Notes: generated by a model from the letters alone, not told the origin. A stretch of DNA of 64,000 nt from Ziziphus jujuba (GCF_031755915.1 NC_083383.1:20697001-20761000), one strand, 5' to 3'; shown: positions 24,991 to 35,459, counted from the first letter of the stretch. A program made the numbers and translations.

Positions 24991-26400
24991 GTACTGTAAA
25001 CCATCGGTAATTACCGACGAAACAATCGGTAATTTTCCAGAGGGTTTTTTTTGGGATTACCGACGATTTCCTCGGGAATTACCGAGGGTGAACAGTTGTC
25101 ATTTTTTTGCAAAAGTTGATATGCTTTTATGAAATTTTGAGATTTACTATCCTTAGCACAATTATAGAATCCAAATTTTGCATGTTTTTGCATTCAACAC
25201 ACCTTAGGGGCCTTGTGGGGTAAAAAAAATTGGCAAAATATTGCGTACTGTACGCCCTCGGGAACGTACCGACGAAACTGTCGGTAATTTTTCCAGAGGG
25301 CATTTGTAGTTTCCCGACAGTTTCGTCGGTAATTTCCCGAGGGTGAACAGTATACGTATTTTTTGCAAACTTGGATACACTTTTATGAAATTTTGGGATT
25401 TTCTCTCCTTAGTACAATTATAGAATCCATGTTTTGCATGTTTTTTCATTTAACACACCTTAAGGGCCTTGTGGGGTAAAAAAAATTGGCAAAATAGTAC
25501 GTACTGTACACCCTCGGGAAATTACCGACGAAACTGTCGGTAATTTTTCCAGAGGGCATTTGTAGTTTCCCGACAGTTTCGTCGGTAATTTCCCGAGGGT
25601 GAACAGTATACGTATTTTTTGCAAACTTGGAAACACTTTTATGAAATTTTGGGATTTTCTCTCCTTAGTACAATTATAGAATCCATGTTTTGCATGTTTT
25701 TTCATTCAACACACCTTAGGGGCCTTGTGGGGTAAAAAAAATTGGCAAAATAGTACGTACTGTACACCCTCGGGAAATTACCGACGAAACTGTCGGTAAT
25801 TTTTCCAGAGGGCATTTGTAGTTTCCCGACAGTTTCGTCGGTAATTTCCCGAGGGTGAACAGTATACTTATTTTTTGCAAACTTTGATACACTTTTATGA
25901 AATTTTGGGATTTTCTCTCCTTAGTACAATTATAGAATCCATGTTTTGCATGTTTTTTCATTCAACACACCTTAGGGGCCTTGTGGGGTACAAAAAATTG
26001 GCAAAACATGATGTACTGTACACCCTCGAGAATTACCGACGAAACTGTCGGTAATTATTCCTGAAGGAATTTAGTGGTTACCGACGATTTCCTCGGGAAT
26101 TACCGAGGGTGAACAGTCATCAATTTTTTTGCAAAATTTGATATACTTTTATGAAATTTTGGGATTTTCTCTCCTTAGTACAATTTTAGAATCCCTATTT
26201 GCCATGTTTTTGCATTCAACACACATTATGGAACCTGTGGGGCCCAACAAATTGGTAAAACTTGATGGACTGTAGACATTCAGAAATTACCGACGAAACC
26301 GTCGGTAATTTATCCAGGGTTTATTTGTTGGTTACGAAAAAGCGTTTCTGTAATTACCGATGGTGAATCGGGAATTATCGATGCACCATCGATAATCATC
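24991..26400 (-). repeat. Right half of the inverted tandem array: 5 units, opposite orientation
   Basis: The same unit appears five times in reverse orientation; the marker TTTTGCATG or a variant occurs near 25177, 25434, 25690, 25946 and 26199. The turn-over point is at about 24950-25010, where the unit is cut off and a shortened palindromic block (ACCATCGGTAATTACCGACG) links the halves. Units at 25.2-25.9 kb are nearly identical to one another and to those at 23.5-24.7 kb, while the outermost and axial units are more diverged. The array ends about 150 bp before the 3' end of the protease gene. Confidence 0.95.
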
Positions 26401-28210
26401 TTTCCTTTAATTTTTACCACAACCGAGGGTTTTTTTTTTATCTTTTATCTTTTATCTTTTTTTTTCAACGGTTGTCATTAGTAAAGATAGGTTCCGCATA
26501 TTAAGATAACATTAGTATAGACCATCATAACATTAAACATACGATCTACATTGAAAGTTTATTAAAGTACAAATCAACAGCATATTTTTTTCTAAAAAAC
26601 ATAATGTCTTGCGGACCAAATGAAGGGTTCTCCTCACTACTCATGTACTCAATAAATTTCAGAGCGTAGACGCCACAATCACCCCTGCAGAATAGCATTA
26701 ATGATTAGCATTAATGAAAACCAACTACGTGTATTTTCACACGTAACCACAATAAAAAACAGCAGCAATACAAGTTGTTTGAAATGACAACACATTCATA
26801 CCCATTATCTTGGCGGGGTGCATCTTTGATCATGGTCATCGTGAATGGATCTAAAGTGGGAGACACGTTCGGATTCTTCCCGTAATATCCCCCATCCCTC
26901 AATAGGTAAGGCAGCATATACGTAAGGCATTCCGCATTCTTCAACTCTCTATTCTGGACATATTTATTTCCCATATTTGGATCGTATAAATCAATATGCC
27001 GGGCCTTCAAGTCCACACATGCTGCCAACCAATGCGCGCCTCCATTGTTGACAGGGATGTACACCTGCAAATTAGAACATAACCTCATTATCCACAAAAT
27101 GGGAAACTTAGTGAGAATTTTTTTCAATATATGTATGGACTTACATAATCACATATCCGCCACGACACGCTAGGTTTGGGTGACCTCCCACGCACATAGT
27201 TACAAAGGGTCGCATCACATGAATATGTGCTACGAGATGCCCTCCATATGGGATAACGCCCTTTGATGGATGACTGCCAAATAATGAAATATATACAATA
27301 TAAAATATCATCAATATAACATTAAGCAACGCAGTAACATCCCATCATCTTACCCAAAATAACACGTCTAATATGGCACAAGTGTTGGTGAACATCTTCT
27401 CATTATCAAACCGTCTTTTTCGTATGAAATACAAAATAGTGTCAATATGCTGCAAAACCACATTAAAGGAAATAAGTAACAAGTGCGAGGTGATAAATAA
27501 AACATCATTCCAAACATAGGACCACAATGATTTTGCATGAACATAAAACATATAACTTACATCGGAATTCAACCATCCTTCATCGGTCAGTAGCTCAGCA
27601 AAAAATTCCTTTCCCACCGTTATATAAGATGTACACACGGTTGCTTCCTTCGGTGCCACCCTATACCACTCATCGAACGCCCTCTCCTTTGATGCATCAA
27701 TAGGTCGAGTAAGATTAAATTTGACCTTCTTTTTACACGGGTCGGTGTAAGGAGAGATGACGTGATGTGACTGGTGGTAAACTCGACCGAATCGGCTTGT
27801 ATCACCAACGTTATGCTTCCGATCTTCCACCTCAATCTCAGCTGATTGGTCATGATGTGGACTGTCAGCTGAAGCACCGATATCCCACCCGAAATGTAAA
27901 GGCCGATATGGCACCAAAGCCTAGGAATCCTCCACATAGGGTCCTCCAGGTACGATAGGCTCAAACGGTGTAGTACAATCATCATCCTCCTTCCTACCAT
28001 TGGAACCGTCTATGGGTGCATCAAATTCTTCAGCTTGCTCTCCAACAGATGGTGCCACAGGGGATGATGGTCTAACCGAAGATGACGGTGAATGGCTATG
28101 CATATGATGCTCGGCCTGTAAAACACAATGATTATTTTTGCAGTTCCCAAACTCTAACAACAAATAATTGCTGAATTACAATATGTAATTTAATAATGCT
28201 GAAGCACTAA

Positions 28211-28302
28211 AGTAAAGTATACTAAGTTGTCTAAATGATACCTGATGCTTTTGTTAAGTAAAGTATACCAAGTTGTCTAAATGATACCTGATGCTTTTGT
28301 TG
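28211..28302. repeat. Tandem duplication, 2 x 46 bp, copying a splice donor
   Basis: Units 28211-28256 and 28257-28302 differ at about one position in their shared text. The second contains the 3' end of exon 5 of the protease gene and its GTATC donor (at 28287); the first is a copy lying in the intron downstream on the minus strand. Confidence 0.85.
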
Positions 28303-29856
28303 GGCAATAACAAAACTAAGCATCTTCCTTAACGTTGCCATCTCTTTATTTAATTCATCAACTTTTGCCTCCAAGCAAGCAAGCTAATCAATATCAATAT
28401 CCAAAACATAAGTCAACATATATTAGTACAACATATGAAATACAAATTTGCGTGCAAGTAACAATTGCATACCCTGAAATTAGAATTTGGAGGGCCACTA
28501 GAATGCTCCCCAGCTTTGGACGCATCTTTAGCGCTAACATCTTTAGCGCCAACATCTTTAGCGCCAACTATTGGTGCTACAATTGGAGGTGACGTGTAGC
28601 GAACTTCATGTATGTCAACTGCTATTGTTCGCCAGTAATCCATAGTCTTCTCCTCATCGGTAGCATCTAACGTCCAGTGCACAACATACTACATGCAATG
28701 AAGAAAGGAAAAAAAAGTAAATTTGGAAACTGACTATGGTAATGTAACTTGAATGTAGTCGTACCATGTAGTCTAAACAAAATTTGCCTTACATTGCTAT
28801 TGGAGGAGAACCAATTATGGACAGCAAAATGGTTTGGTTGCCTTGGAGTATGCCATCCAAGGATCCTCGGACAACGGGTTTCCAACCGGTTGGCAAATTG
28901 GTTACCAAAATCAGGGATTGCTTCAAACCCCCACACCTACAAAATACAAATTATAGGTTATTAAATATAAATTTTAAGTAAACGCTACATGTATTAAATA
29001 TATTACCGTACCTGAAACACCAATGGAAAACCTTTTAGGTCATAATACTGTGATATATTCTTTACTGCACGTCCTCGTCCTCGTTGCTGGAATGCATTGT
29101 GGAATGAGTTGATCGTCTCCTTGTAGCTCAAAATGCCCCAAGGGTAGGAATTAAATACGTCGAGATCAGCAACCAAATCAATGAATTTTGTTTTTTATTT
29201 GAACCTTCGGATCCATTCCGAGTACACCATGAACTAAGAAATATAGTAACGCAATTCTAACAGCATCCCAATCATCCACAAAAAGTGTATCCTTGAATAG
29301 TCGTTCCAGTTCGGGCGGTTTCAAGTCACTCCTGTCATCTAGCAACCTCGTGCGCAGCTCATTTCCTTTGGAAATTTGCATATCATACATCGAAGGGTAC
29401 CTACAAAACTTTAACCCACTAATGAGTGCGAATTCCCACTTCGTAAACCGCACTGCAGATCCGCTGAAGTTAAACTCCAGTACTTCTGGATTGTTGGACT
29501 CAACTTGTCTGCAAAGCAGGTGATGCACTAACTGACCAGAGAACCGGAGGTTCTTCATGTCAAGTAAGTGTCCAAAACATGTTTGTCTATACTTTTCGAG
29601 CTGCTCACTTGTGAGGACACTTGTAATTACTTTGTTCGCCCCTATTGGATTCCCGAATGAATGTGCCCTACCTTTATTTATATCGGCATCCTGCAACATC
29701 CGTTCCTTTGGAGCATCGATGGGCTGCAATATGAATTACATAAATGGAACTGACATCAACGATTTAATCATACCCTATTTTTCCACCCTAACTTGATAAT
29801 AATAATTTCCAACTAAATCTTAAGACATATGGGTTCACATTTTTGCACAAGTGGTA

Positions 29857-29937
29857 ATTACCGATGAAACCATCGGTAATCAACCTACAATGAACTAAAA
29901 AAAAAGCCCGATGGCCTATCGGCAATTACCGATGGCC
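29857..29937. repeat. Isolated hairpins related to the array motif
   Basis: ATTACCGATGAAACCATCGGTAAT (24 bp, palindromic with a short centre) at 29857-29880 and a second CGATGGCCTATCGG-type palindrome at about 29911-29937 lie in intron 1 of the protease gene. They repeat the TTACCGACG/CGTCGGTAA word of the array with one-base changes. Confidence 0.7.
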
Positions 29938-30539
29938 ATTGGGTGAAGTTTTTCTTCAGTTTTCACATTCATGAATAAATACTGTCACATGTCTTATCAT
30001 TTACCGCACAAAACAACCTAAATGAATATAAAACTTACCGTATTAGATGGGGGAGAGGAAAGTGGAACGTGCCCTCGAAGTTTGGTGCTTTCCGTCTCAG
30101 ATTTGGATTTCTGCCTAGTAGTACGTTGACGCTTAGAGTCGGGTGCTGCTGCTATGCTACCACCGCGTCTCTTACTTTCCACCTTCTTAACTCCCTTCTT
30201 CGGTTGACGTCACAAGTTCCTCTTTGGTGCCATTATAAAGTACAACCTACAAATGTACATTGACAACATTAATAAACTTTTATCTACCTTTAACAACATT
30301 GTCAACTATGTATACATACATGTATAAATATCCGCAATCCTTAATTTCATACGCTCTCTTCCTAAGGATATTGTGCATGCCATAACATTTACTGAACATT
30401 TAATGTATAGCAGTGTGCATGCCATCTAAATCTTTCTTTCTTCTTCTTCTTTAATTTTTTATTTTTTTCTTTTGTGGGGATAAAGTGTTTGCGTGTTTGC
30501 TTCTAGCTAACCATGTACCTGAAATTTTATGCATCGATC

Positions 30540-30583
<44 letters not shown>

Positions 30584-30585
30584 CT
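30540..30585. repeat. (CT)n(TA)n microsatellite
   Basis: A CT run at about 30540-30561 passes into a TA run to about 30583. Three more CT runs follow in the MULE at about 31159-31184, 31500-31522 and 31602-31645; the one at 31159 also passes into a TA run. Confidence 0.9.
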
Positions 30586-30660
30586 ATACCTTTAGAAAGT
30601 ACTAACTCTGGAATTCTCAACTTCAATTCTAATTAATCATAAAGTATTTTTCTCTTTTCT

Positions 30661-30975
30661 CCTGGTCAAGGGCCACCACCAGGAAATCCAAATCCGGGTT
30701 GGGGCACACCAACAGGGAACCAAGGGAAATGGGGAAGCGAACGGAATCATAATGCAGATAGATACTCAAATCAGAGGGATAGAGGATCTCACGGTGGGGA
30801 TTCTGGTTATGGTGGGGGTAATAAACCTTGGAACAGGCAGTCATCGTTTGGTAATGGAGGGGGAGGGGGAGGGGGAGGTTCTTCAAGGCCTCCGTTTAAG
30901 GGACAGAGAGTTTGCAAGTATCATGAGAGTGGTCATTGCAAGAAGGGTGCTTCTTGTGATTATATGCACACTTGA
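30661..30975 (+). pseudogene. Captured C-terminus of a plant CCCH zinc-finger protein
   Basis: An open frame from 30661 to the TGA at 30973-30975 encodes 104 residues: a Pro/Gly/Asn-rich stretch (PGQGPPPGNPNPGWG), an Arg/Asp/Ser-rich part, a poly-Gly run (codons over 30856-30880) and a final CCCH finger. In that finger VCKYHESGHCKKGASCDYMH gives C-x7-C-x5-C-x3-H, followed by Thr and stop. This is the usual ending of large plant CCCH proteins of the C3H19/C3H44 type. No ATG, promoter or upstream exon is present, and the block starts behind a pyrimidine tract as an internal exon would. It sits inside the MULE, so it is a captured, 5'-truncated fragment. Confidence 0.72.
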
Positions 30976-31153
30976 GAGGTTTTAGTTTTAACATATCCAT
31001 AGCAATAGCATCAGCCAGTAGAGGAAGAGCACTTTGATACTGTACAGTTTATTCCCCATTGGAGAGTTTTGACATGTATAAGCATTTTTTCTTTTCTATT
31101 TATTTGTAGAACAAAGTGCAGTCTTCTAGTAGTCGGCGACCTCACTTCTTTTT

Positions 31154-31189
<36 letters not shown>

Positions 31190-31497
31190 ATATATATATA
31201 TTATGGTAATTTAAGGGTTTCAGTATGTGTTGGAATTTGTGGAAAGGATGGGTATGTTGATGTTGCTGCTTGTAAGGGTCCTTTTGGTCTTAGACAACAA
31301 CCGTTAAAACATATTACCTTTATCTAGACAGGATGCTTTTATGCTTTTTGGATCAAATAAACGCCATCCTAGTTTTCATACATATTTGTGACACAAAATT
31401 CATAATATATTTCATTATTTTGTATATGAATACAAGGAAAAAAATCTAATAGGGAATTCTTGACGGTATTACATTCCTTTATGAATTACTATTAATT

Positions 31498-31531
<34 letters not shown>

Positions 31532-31597
31532 ATTCTTTCCCAAAAAATACCCAAAAACAATAATCATAAAGTATTTCTCTCATTTTTTCTCTAATTA

Positions 31598-31655
<58 letters not shown>

Positions 31656-31732
31656 TTCTCTTATCTTCAATTCTATATATATATCTATACCCAAAAAAAA
31701 ACATTTTTTATAAAAATTTTAAAAAAAAAAAA

Positions 31733-31774
31733 CGACGTGTCGTCTGGGTGTCGTTCATCCCAGACGACATGTCG
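31733..31774. repeat. Palindrome with 16-bp arms near the MULE right end
   Basis: CGACGTGTCGTCTGGG (31733-31748) is mirrored by CCCAGACGACATGTCG (31759-31774) with one mismatch and a 10-nt loop. It is GC-rich within AT-rich surroundings and lies just right of a poly-A tract. Confidence 0.9.
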
Positions 31775-31810
31775 TTCAATCCATCTTCAACCCTTGTCCG
31801 GGTCGACCCG

Positions 31811-32102
31811 AACCCGCCTAAACCAGCACCGACCCGATTCTTGACCCGTTTATTTCTTCCACCTCCGGTCACCGATCAAGGCCAAACCGGTCCCATTTTT
31901 TTCTTCTCTTCATTTTCTACTAATGCCCAATATCAATCTATCCTAAATCTTTAAAAAATAAACCCGCATAAACCACTACCGACCCGATTCTTCACCGGGT
32001 TATTTCTTCCACCTCCGGCCACTGATCAAGGCCAAACCGGTCCCATTTTTTTCCTCTCTTCATTTCCTACTAATGCCCAATATCAATCTATCTTAAATCT
32101 TC
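31811..32102. repeat. Direct tandem duplication, 2 x about 150 bp, right subterminal MULE region
   Basis: Copy 1 is 31811-31951 and copy 2 is 31961-32102. Both run AACCCGC-TAAACCA, TTATTTCTTCCACCTCCGG, GATCAAGGCCAAACCGGTCC and TAATGCCCAATATCAATCTA, with few differences. Subterminal repeats are common in MULEs and may bind transposase; that role is inferred. Confidence 0.85.
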
Positions 32103-32474
32103 AAAAAACATAAACACAAAAATTATAAATAAAAACCCACTCCACGGCAACGAAAGAAATAAACATAAAGCCAAATCCACACAAAAACAACCCACACCGG
32201 TCCCACGGCAACAAATAAAGAAAAAGATTCAACCAATTACCTTATTCCCTGTACTGAGATGAGATCCTAATGTTTGCCTTTTCCACGACAGCTTCGGTTT
32301 GGTTGTTTGTATTTGTGTGTTCGTGTATAAAGCCGTTTATTTGCTTTTTTTGTATTTTTGTATTTGTGAAAGTGTAAAGACGTTTAGAAAAGGAATAGTT
32401 GATTTTTGTTTGGTTTTAAAAATAAAAGGATATGCAAGTAATTGTTTTTTGTTTGAGGGTTATAAGGGATATTA

Positions 32475-32556
32475 AGGGGTAGATAAAAAAAGAAATGAAT
32501 TGAGGGGGCAAAATTCATGAAGCTCGATCCTACAGGGGTATTGGGCCAAATTCCCC
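32475..32556 (-). repeat. Right terminal inverted repeat of the MULE
   Basis: It is the inverse of 14985-15067, ending ATTGGGCCAAATTCCCC at 32556 next to the TATCGCTGG duplication. Confidence 0.9.
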
Positions 32557-33229
32557 TATCGCTGGGAGGCCAATGTTTTATCTGTGAAAAATCCATGTAT
32601 ATTCTTGAAAATCAAAGAGTCATTGACAAAAGGTACCGACAAATTTCAGTCTGCCAACTGCCCAAGTTAAGCTCATTGACAAATCGAACTACAAAAGTCA
32701 TAAAAAAGAACCTTTACTCCATCGTAAAATCGTCATCAAGATGGATTTTTATTTTATTTTTTTTCATTGAAACCATAGTGGTAGTCAAAAAAAATTCTTT
32801 CCTTTTTTATTATTTATTTATTTATTTATTTATTTTTTACCAATTTGTTTTTACTTACAGTACTCATGCATTGTTTCTAATAAAATTGATTTTTTTTCTC
32901 TTTTAACTCACGTCTTTTTTTATTTTTTTGGCTATATTTTTGCTCTTTTTTTTGTATTTTTTCCATATGTCTTTTAATTTTTTAACATAGCTGTTTGTTT
33001 TTATCGTAATCCCCCCTTTTTTTTTTAAACTAATTTTCTTTTCAATTTGAATTAAATATCTCATTTATCTAATAATTTATTTGGATAGAAATTATCTAAT
33101 TAACTTATTATCTAATTAATAATAATTATCAAAATTGTACATTCTAATATAGACATTCAAAAATTTTCCACATATTTTGTATTTTGAATAAAAAATAAAA
33201 CAATTCAAATATTTATAAGAGAGGAAAAA
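32557..33229. other. Right flank of the MULE and AT-rich spacer
   Basis: Positions 32557-32565 are the second copy of the target duplication, and 32566-32607 is the remainder of the target's second 57-bp unit. The rest is poly-T-rich, and no gene is recognised. Confidence 0.6.
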
Positions 33230-33560
33230 GAAATGAAGATTAAAAAAAAAAAAAAGATAACAAAAAAACAAAAAATAAAGTGGGAAAAAAAAAAGGAAAA
33301 CAGATTGAAAAAAAACTGATAAAAAAGGAGAAAAAATACTTATAAGAAAAAAAGGAAAAAAAAAATACAGATAAAAAAGGGGATAAAAATATTGATGAAA
33401 TAATACTGAAAAACAGGAAAAATAAAATAAAAAAAATACTGATAAAGAAAGGGATAAAAATACTGATGAAAAAAAAAAAGGGGAAAGAAAAAATACTGAC
33501 AAGAAAAAGAAAACAACCAGATGAAAGAAAAAGAAATGGAAAAAGGAAAAAAAACAAAGT
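33230..33560. repeat. A-rich degenerate minisatellite
   Basis: Irregular copies of an AAAATACTGATAAA-like word separated by poly-A or GGA-containing linkers fill the stretch. The long Phe/Leu-rich minus-strand open frames across it come from this composition and are not genes. Confidence 0.8.
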
Positions 33561-33779
33561 GAGAGATAATCGCATACTTTTTCTTTGACTTATTCCTTAA
33601 AATATGAAGGCAATGTTTTGGATGGAAAACTATGGAAAACTATCCCAAATTTTACATCCTTCCTCTTCTTCACCCTTATCAAACAACCAATTTATCTCCT
33701 TTACATTTACTTTTCCATCCCTCTTTTTCTTTCTTTTTACTTTTCCACCATACTAAACAAAATCTAAATTCAAAAAAAG

Positions 33780-34300
33780 ATTAGACCACAGAAGTAATAA
33801 TTGGGTTGTAGTAGTCCTTCACCTGTATTCTTCTTACCTTTCTAGTCTTCTTTGGCTATTCAAGTATGACGTGGATACTACTTGATTCAAAATGGAATCA
33901 ATTCGGATTAAGTTTTACTTCACTCTTGCCTTTCATTTAATTGTAATCGTTACTGATTCAATCGTTCTGATTCAAATATGCTAATTTGTCCAGAGATTGG
34001 ATGTTTTCTGAGCTAGTTTCGATTATAGCAGGTTATTGGCTGAGACACTTATTGGTCGAAATAATAGATTGAGGAGTATTCTAATTATTCCAGCACATCC
34101 CAGTGAGGAAGAACAATTGGACTATTTTTGTTTGCACTTTTATTCATTTCGTTTCAAATTAAGAATACAGCGTGGAAAATTTTAAACATAATTTGACAAG
34201 TGATAGATTATGAATGAAATGAATGTCTATTTCATAGAAATTTAAATTTTTAAGAACAAATAATGAGGAAGAGACTAAGGTACCAAAAGCCCCCCATTAG
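33780..34300 (-). repeat. LTR-like repeat, left copy, of a decayed gypsy element
   Basis: It shares ordered blocks with 35460-35850: CCTTTCTAGTCTTCTTTGGC, GATGTAGGTCCTATTCGATT-type text, ATTCAAATATGCTAATTTG and ATAGATTGAGGAGTATTCTA. Both copies flank the integrase relic in the same orientation, as LTRs would. Confidence 0.55.
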
Positions 34301-34359
34301 TCCCAGACAAAATTAATAAAACAAAAAAGTAAAATAATGCTGAAGAAAAAAAAAAAATG

Positions 34360-35345
34360 CAATGAAGCAAAAATAGTATTTCTTGAGGTGTTTTGAATTC
34401 CAAGTATGTGGGATTTCTATTCCATCCAAGTCTTTTAGCGTGGATGCTCCAAATCTATTTGTTTGGGTGATATGATAATGGCCTTCCCAATTAAGGCCTA
34501 GTTTTCCTCAATTTTCTCAAGTATTTTGAAGTACTTTGCAAAGTACCAGGTTCCTGATTCTATAATGTCTCGGCTATACAACTGTTTCTAGTATTAAGTA
34601 GCAAAGCTTTTGAGACTGACTGGGATATATTGCTGCACCTACTATCTTTTCATCCATTGCATCCAATGTTGGTGTCATCAAAGAATCATTTTGTTCTTAG
34701 AGTTGACCACTTGTCCAAAGGGAAGTTTTAGAAATCTTAGCAAAGTATTACTGCCTCAAGTGGCGTAAACCAAAGAAAATGGAGATTCACCAGTTAAGAG
34801 CTATATTGTGGTCCAATATGATCATAAAAAACTTGGCGATTTGGCTACCTACTTTCCTTCAGGCTATTCAAGTATTCTATTGAAAGTGTTCAAAATTGTT
34901 TTATTTGTTGCTTTTGCTTGTTCATTTTCTTATGGATACCTTGGGGTTAAATACTTGATTTGTATCTTGCATTCCAAGTAGAATTCCGTGAGCTTAGAGC
35001 TGATGAATTGAGATTCATTGTCTGTGATTAGGATTCTAGGAAATCTAAATTGACATATTATGTTCTTTCAAACAAATTGGACAAGATTTATATCCTTTTA
35101 TGTTAGCTTTTATGTTAGGGTATGATTCAACTTCCACTGATTTTAAAATATAATTAGTCTAGTATGAATCTCTTTGGTGCTAGAAAAGTTGGTAATGGTC
35201 CAATAGTATCAAGTCCCCATTGAATCAAAGACTAAGAGACTTGATATAGAAGTCAATTCATTTGAGGGGAGGTGAGGTTTTGGAGCGAACCCCTAGCATT
35301 TGTCACATTTTTTTGGCTTAATAATTGCTTTTTTGAAATTTATAA
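34360..35345 (-). pseudogene. Decayed Ty3/gypsy integrase
   Basis: Read on the minus strand with stops and frameshifts, the text follows the integrase order. There is a CDKC zinc-finger end and GFAPKPHLPSNELTSISS near 35325-35240, and a PRILITDNESQFISSKL stretch with its TDN motif near 35045-35000. A YLTPRYP then ENEQAKATNKTIL stretch follows near 34950-34890, and a C-terminal GRPL/PTYLEF-type end lies near 34490-34390. These are the CxxC end, second core Asp, the downstream Glu-containing motif and the terminal domain of Metaviridae-type integrases. Gag, protease and reverse transcriptase are missing between this and the right LTR-like copy. It is a dead relic. Confidence 0.75.
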
Positions 35346-35459
35346 AAGAGAAGACAAACACAAAAAATCTATAACTACTGATGTGATGCAGACCAAAGAT
35401 ATTTTAATGTTAAATTAGTAATAAATTTGAGAGGTAGATTGTAAAATGGTTGCTTACAG

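Larger units (their letters stand above)
26546..30233 (-). pseudogene. Ulp1-like C48 protease with DUF1985 domain, ten exons, three lesions
   Basis: Splice-site reading on the minus strand gives ten exons: 30233-30039, 29723-29012, 28936-28793, 28688-28473, 28383-28288, 28115-27561, 27449-27354, 27273-27145, 27064-26802 and 26684-26546, about 847 codons with phases that agree. Exon 1 is basic. Exon 2 is a DUF1985 domain (YRQTCFGHLLDM, GSAVRFTKWEFALISGLKF). Exon 4 has GAKDV repeats, exon 5 a coiled-coil-like helix. Exons 7-10 are the peptidase: GWLNSD-HIDTIL, SWRICDY-VYIPVN, catalytic AHWLAACVDL, QDNG at the end of exon 9 and GDCGVYALKF at the start of exon 10, so His, Asp, Gln and Cys are all present. 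Lesions are TGA at 30210-30212 (codon 8, CGA to TGA likely), a 1-nt insertion in an A run near 29180-29195, and TAG at 27921-27923. C48 proteases remove SUMO-type modifiers; the role in MULEs is unknown. Confidence 0.88.
14985..32556. mobile_element. 17.6-kb Mutator-like element carrying a transposase and a Ulp1-like protease gene
   Basis: The element is bounded by inverted ends (14985-15067 and 32475-32556), both starting GGGGAATTTGGCCCAATACC when read inward. It is flanked by a perfect 9-bp direct duplication TATCGCTGG (14976-14984 and 32557-32565), the duplication size known for Mutator elements. Inside, from left to right, are an exon-like gene fragment, a mudrA-like transposase on the plus strand, a large inverted tandem array, a DUF1985/C48 protease gene on the minus strand, a CCCH zinc-finger gene fragment, several CT microsatellites, a 150-bp tandem duplication and a short perfect-type palindrome. 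MULEs with Ulp1-like genes are known (Kaonashi-like elements in Arabidopsis, CUMULE in melon); the combination here matches that group. Both its genes carry nonsense mutations, so this copy should be non-autonomous now. Confidence 0.92.

Noticed and set aside
22540..26400. CRISPR-like array
   Set aside because: The period is about 255 bp, units are nearly whole-length repeats with no short repeat/unique spacer pattern, and the setting is a plant nuclear transposon.
33116..33575. Long Phe/Leu/Ser-rich minus-strand open frames
   Set aside because: They translate an A-rich degenerate minisatellite; no motif, start context or splice signal supports a gene.
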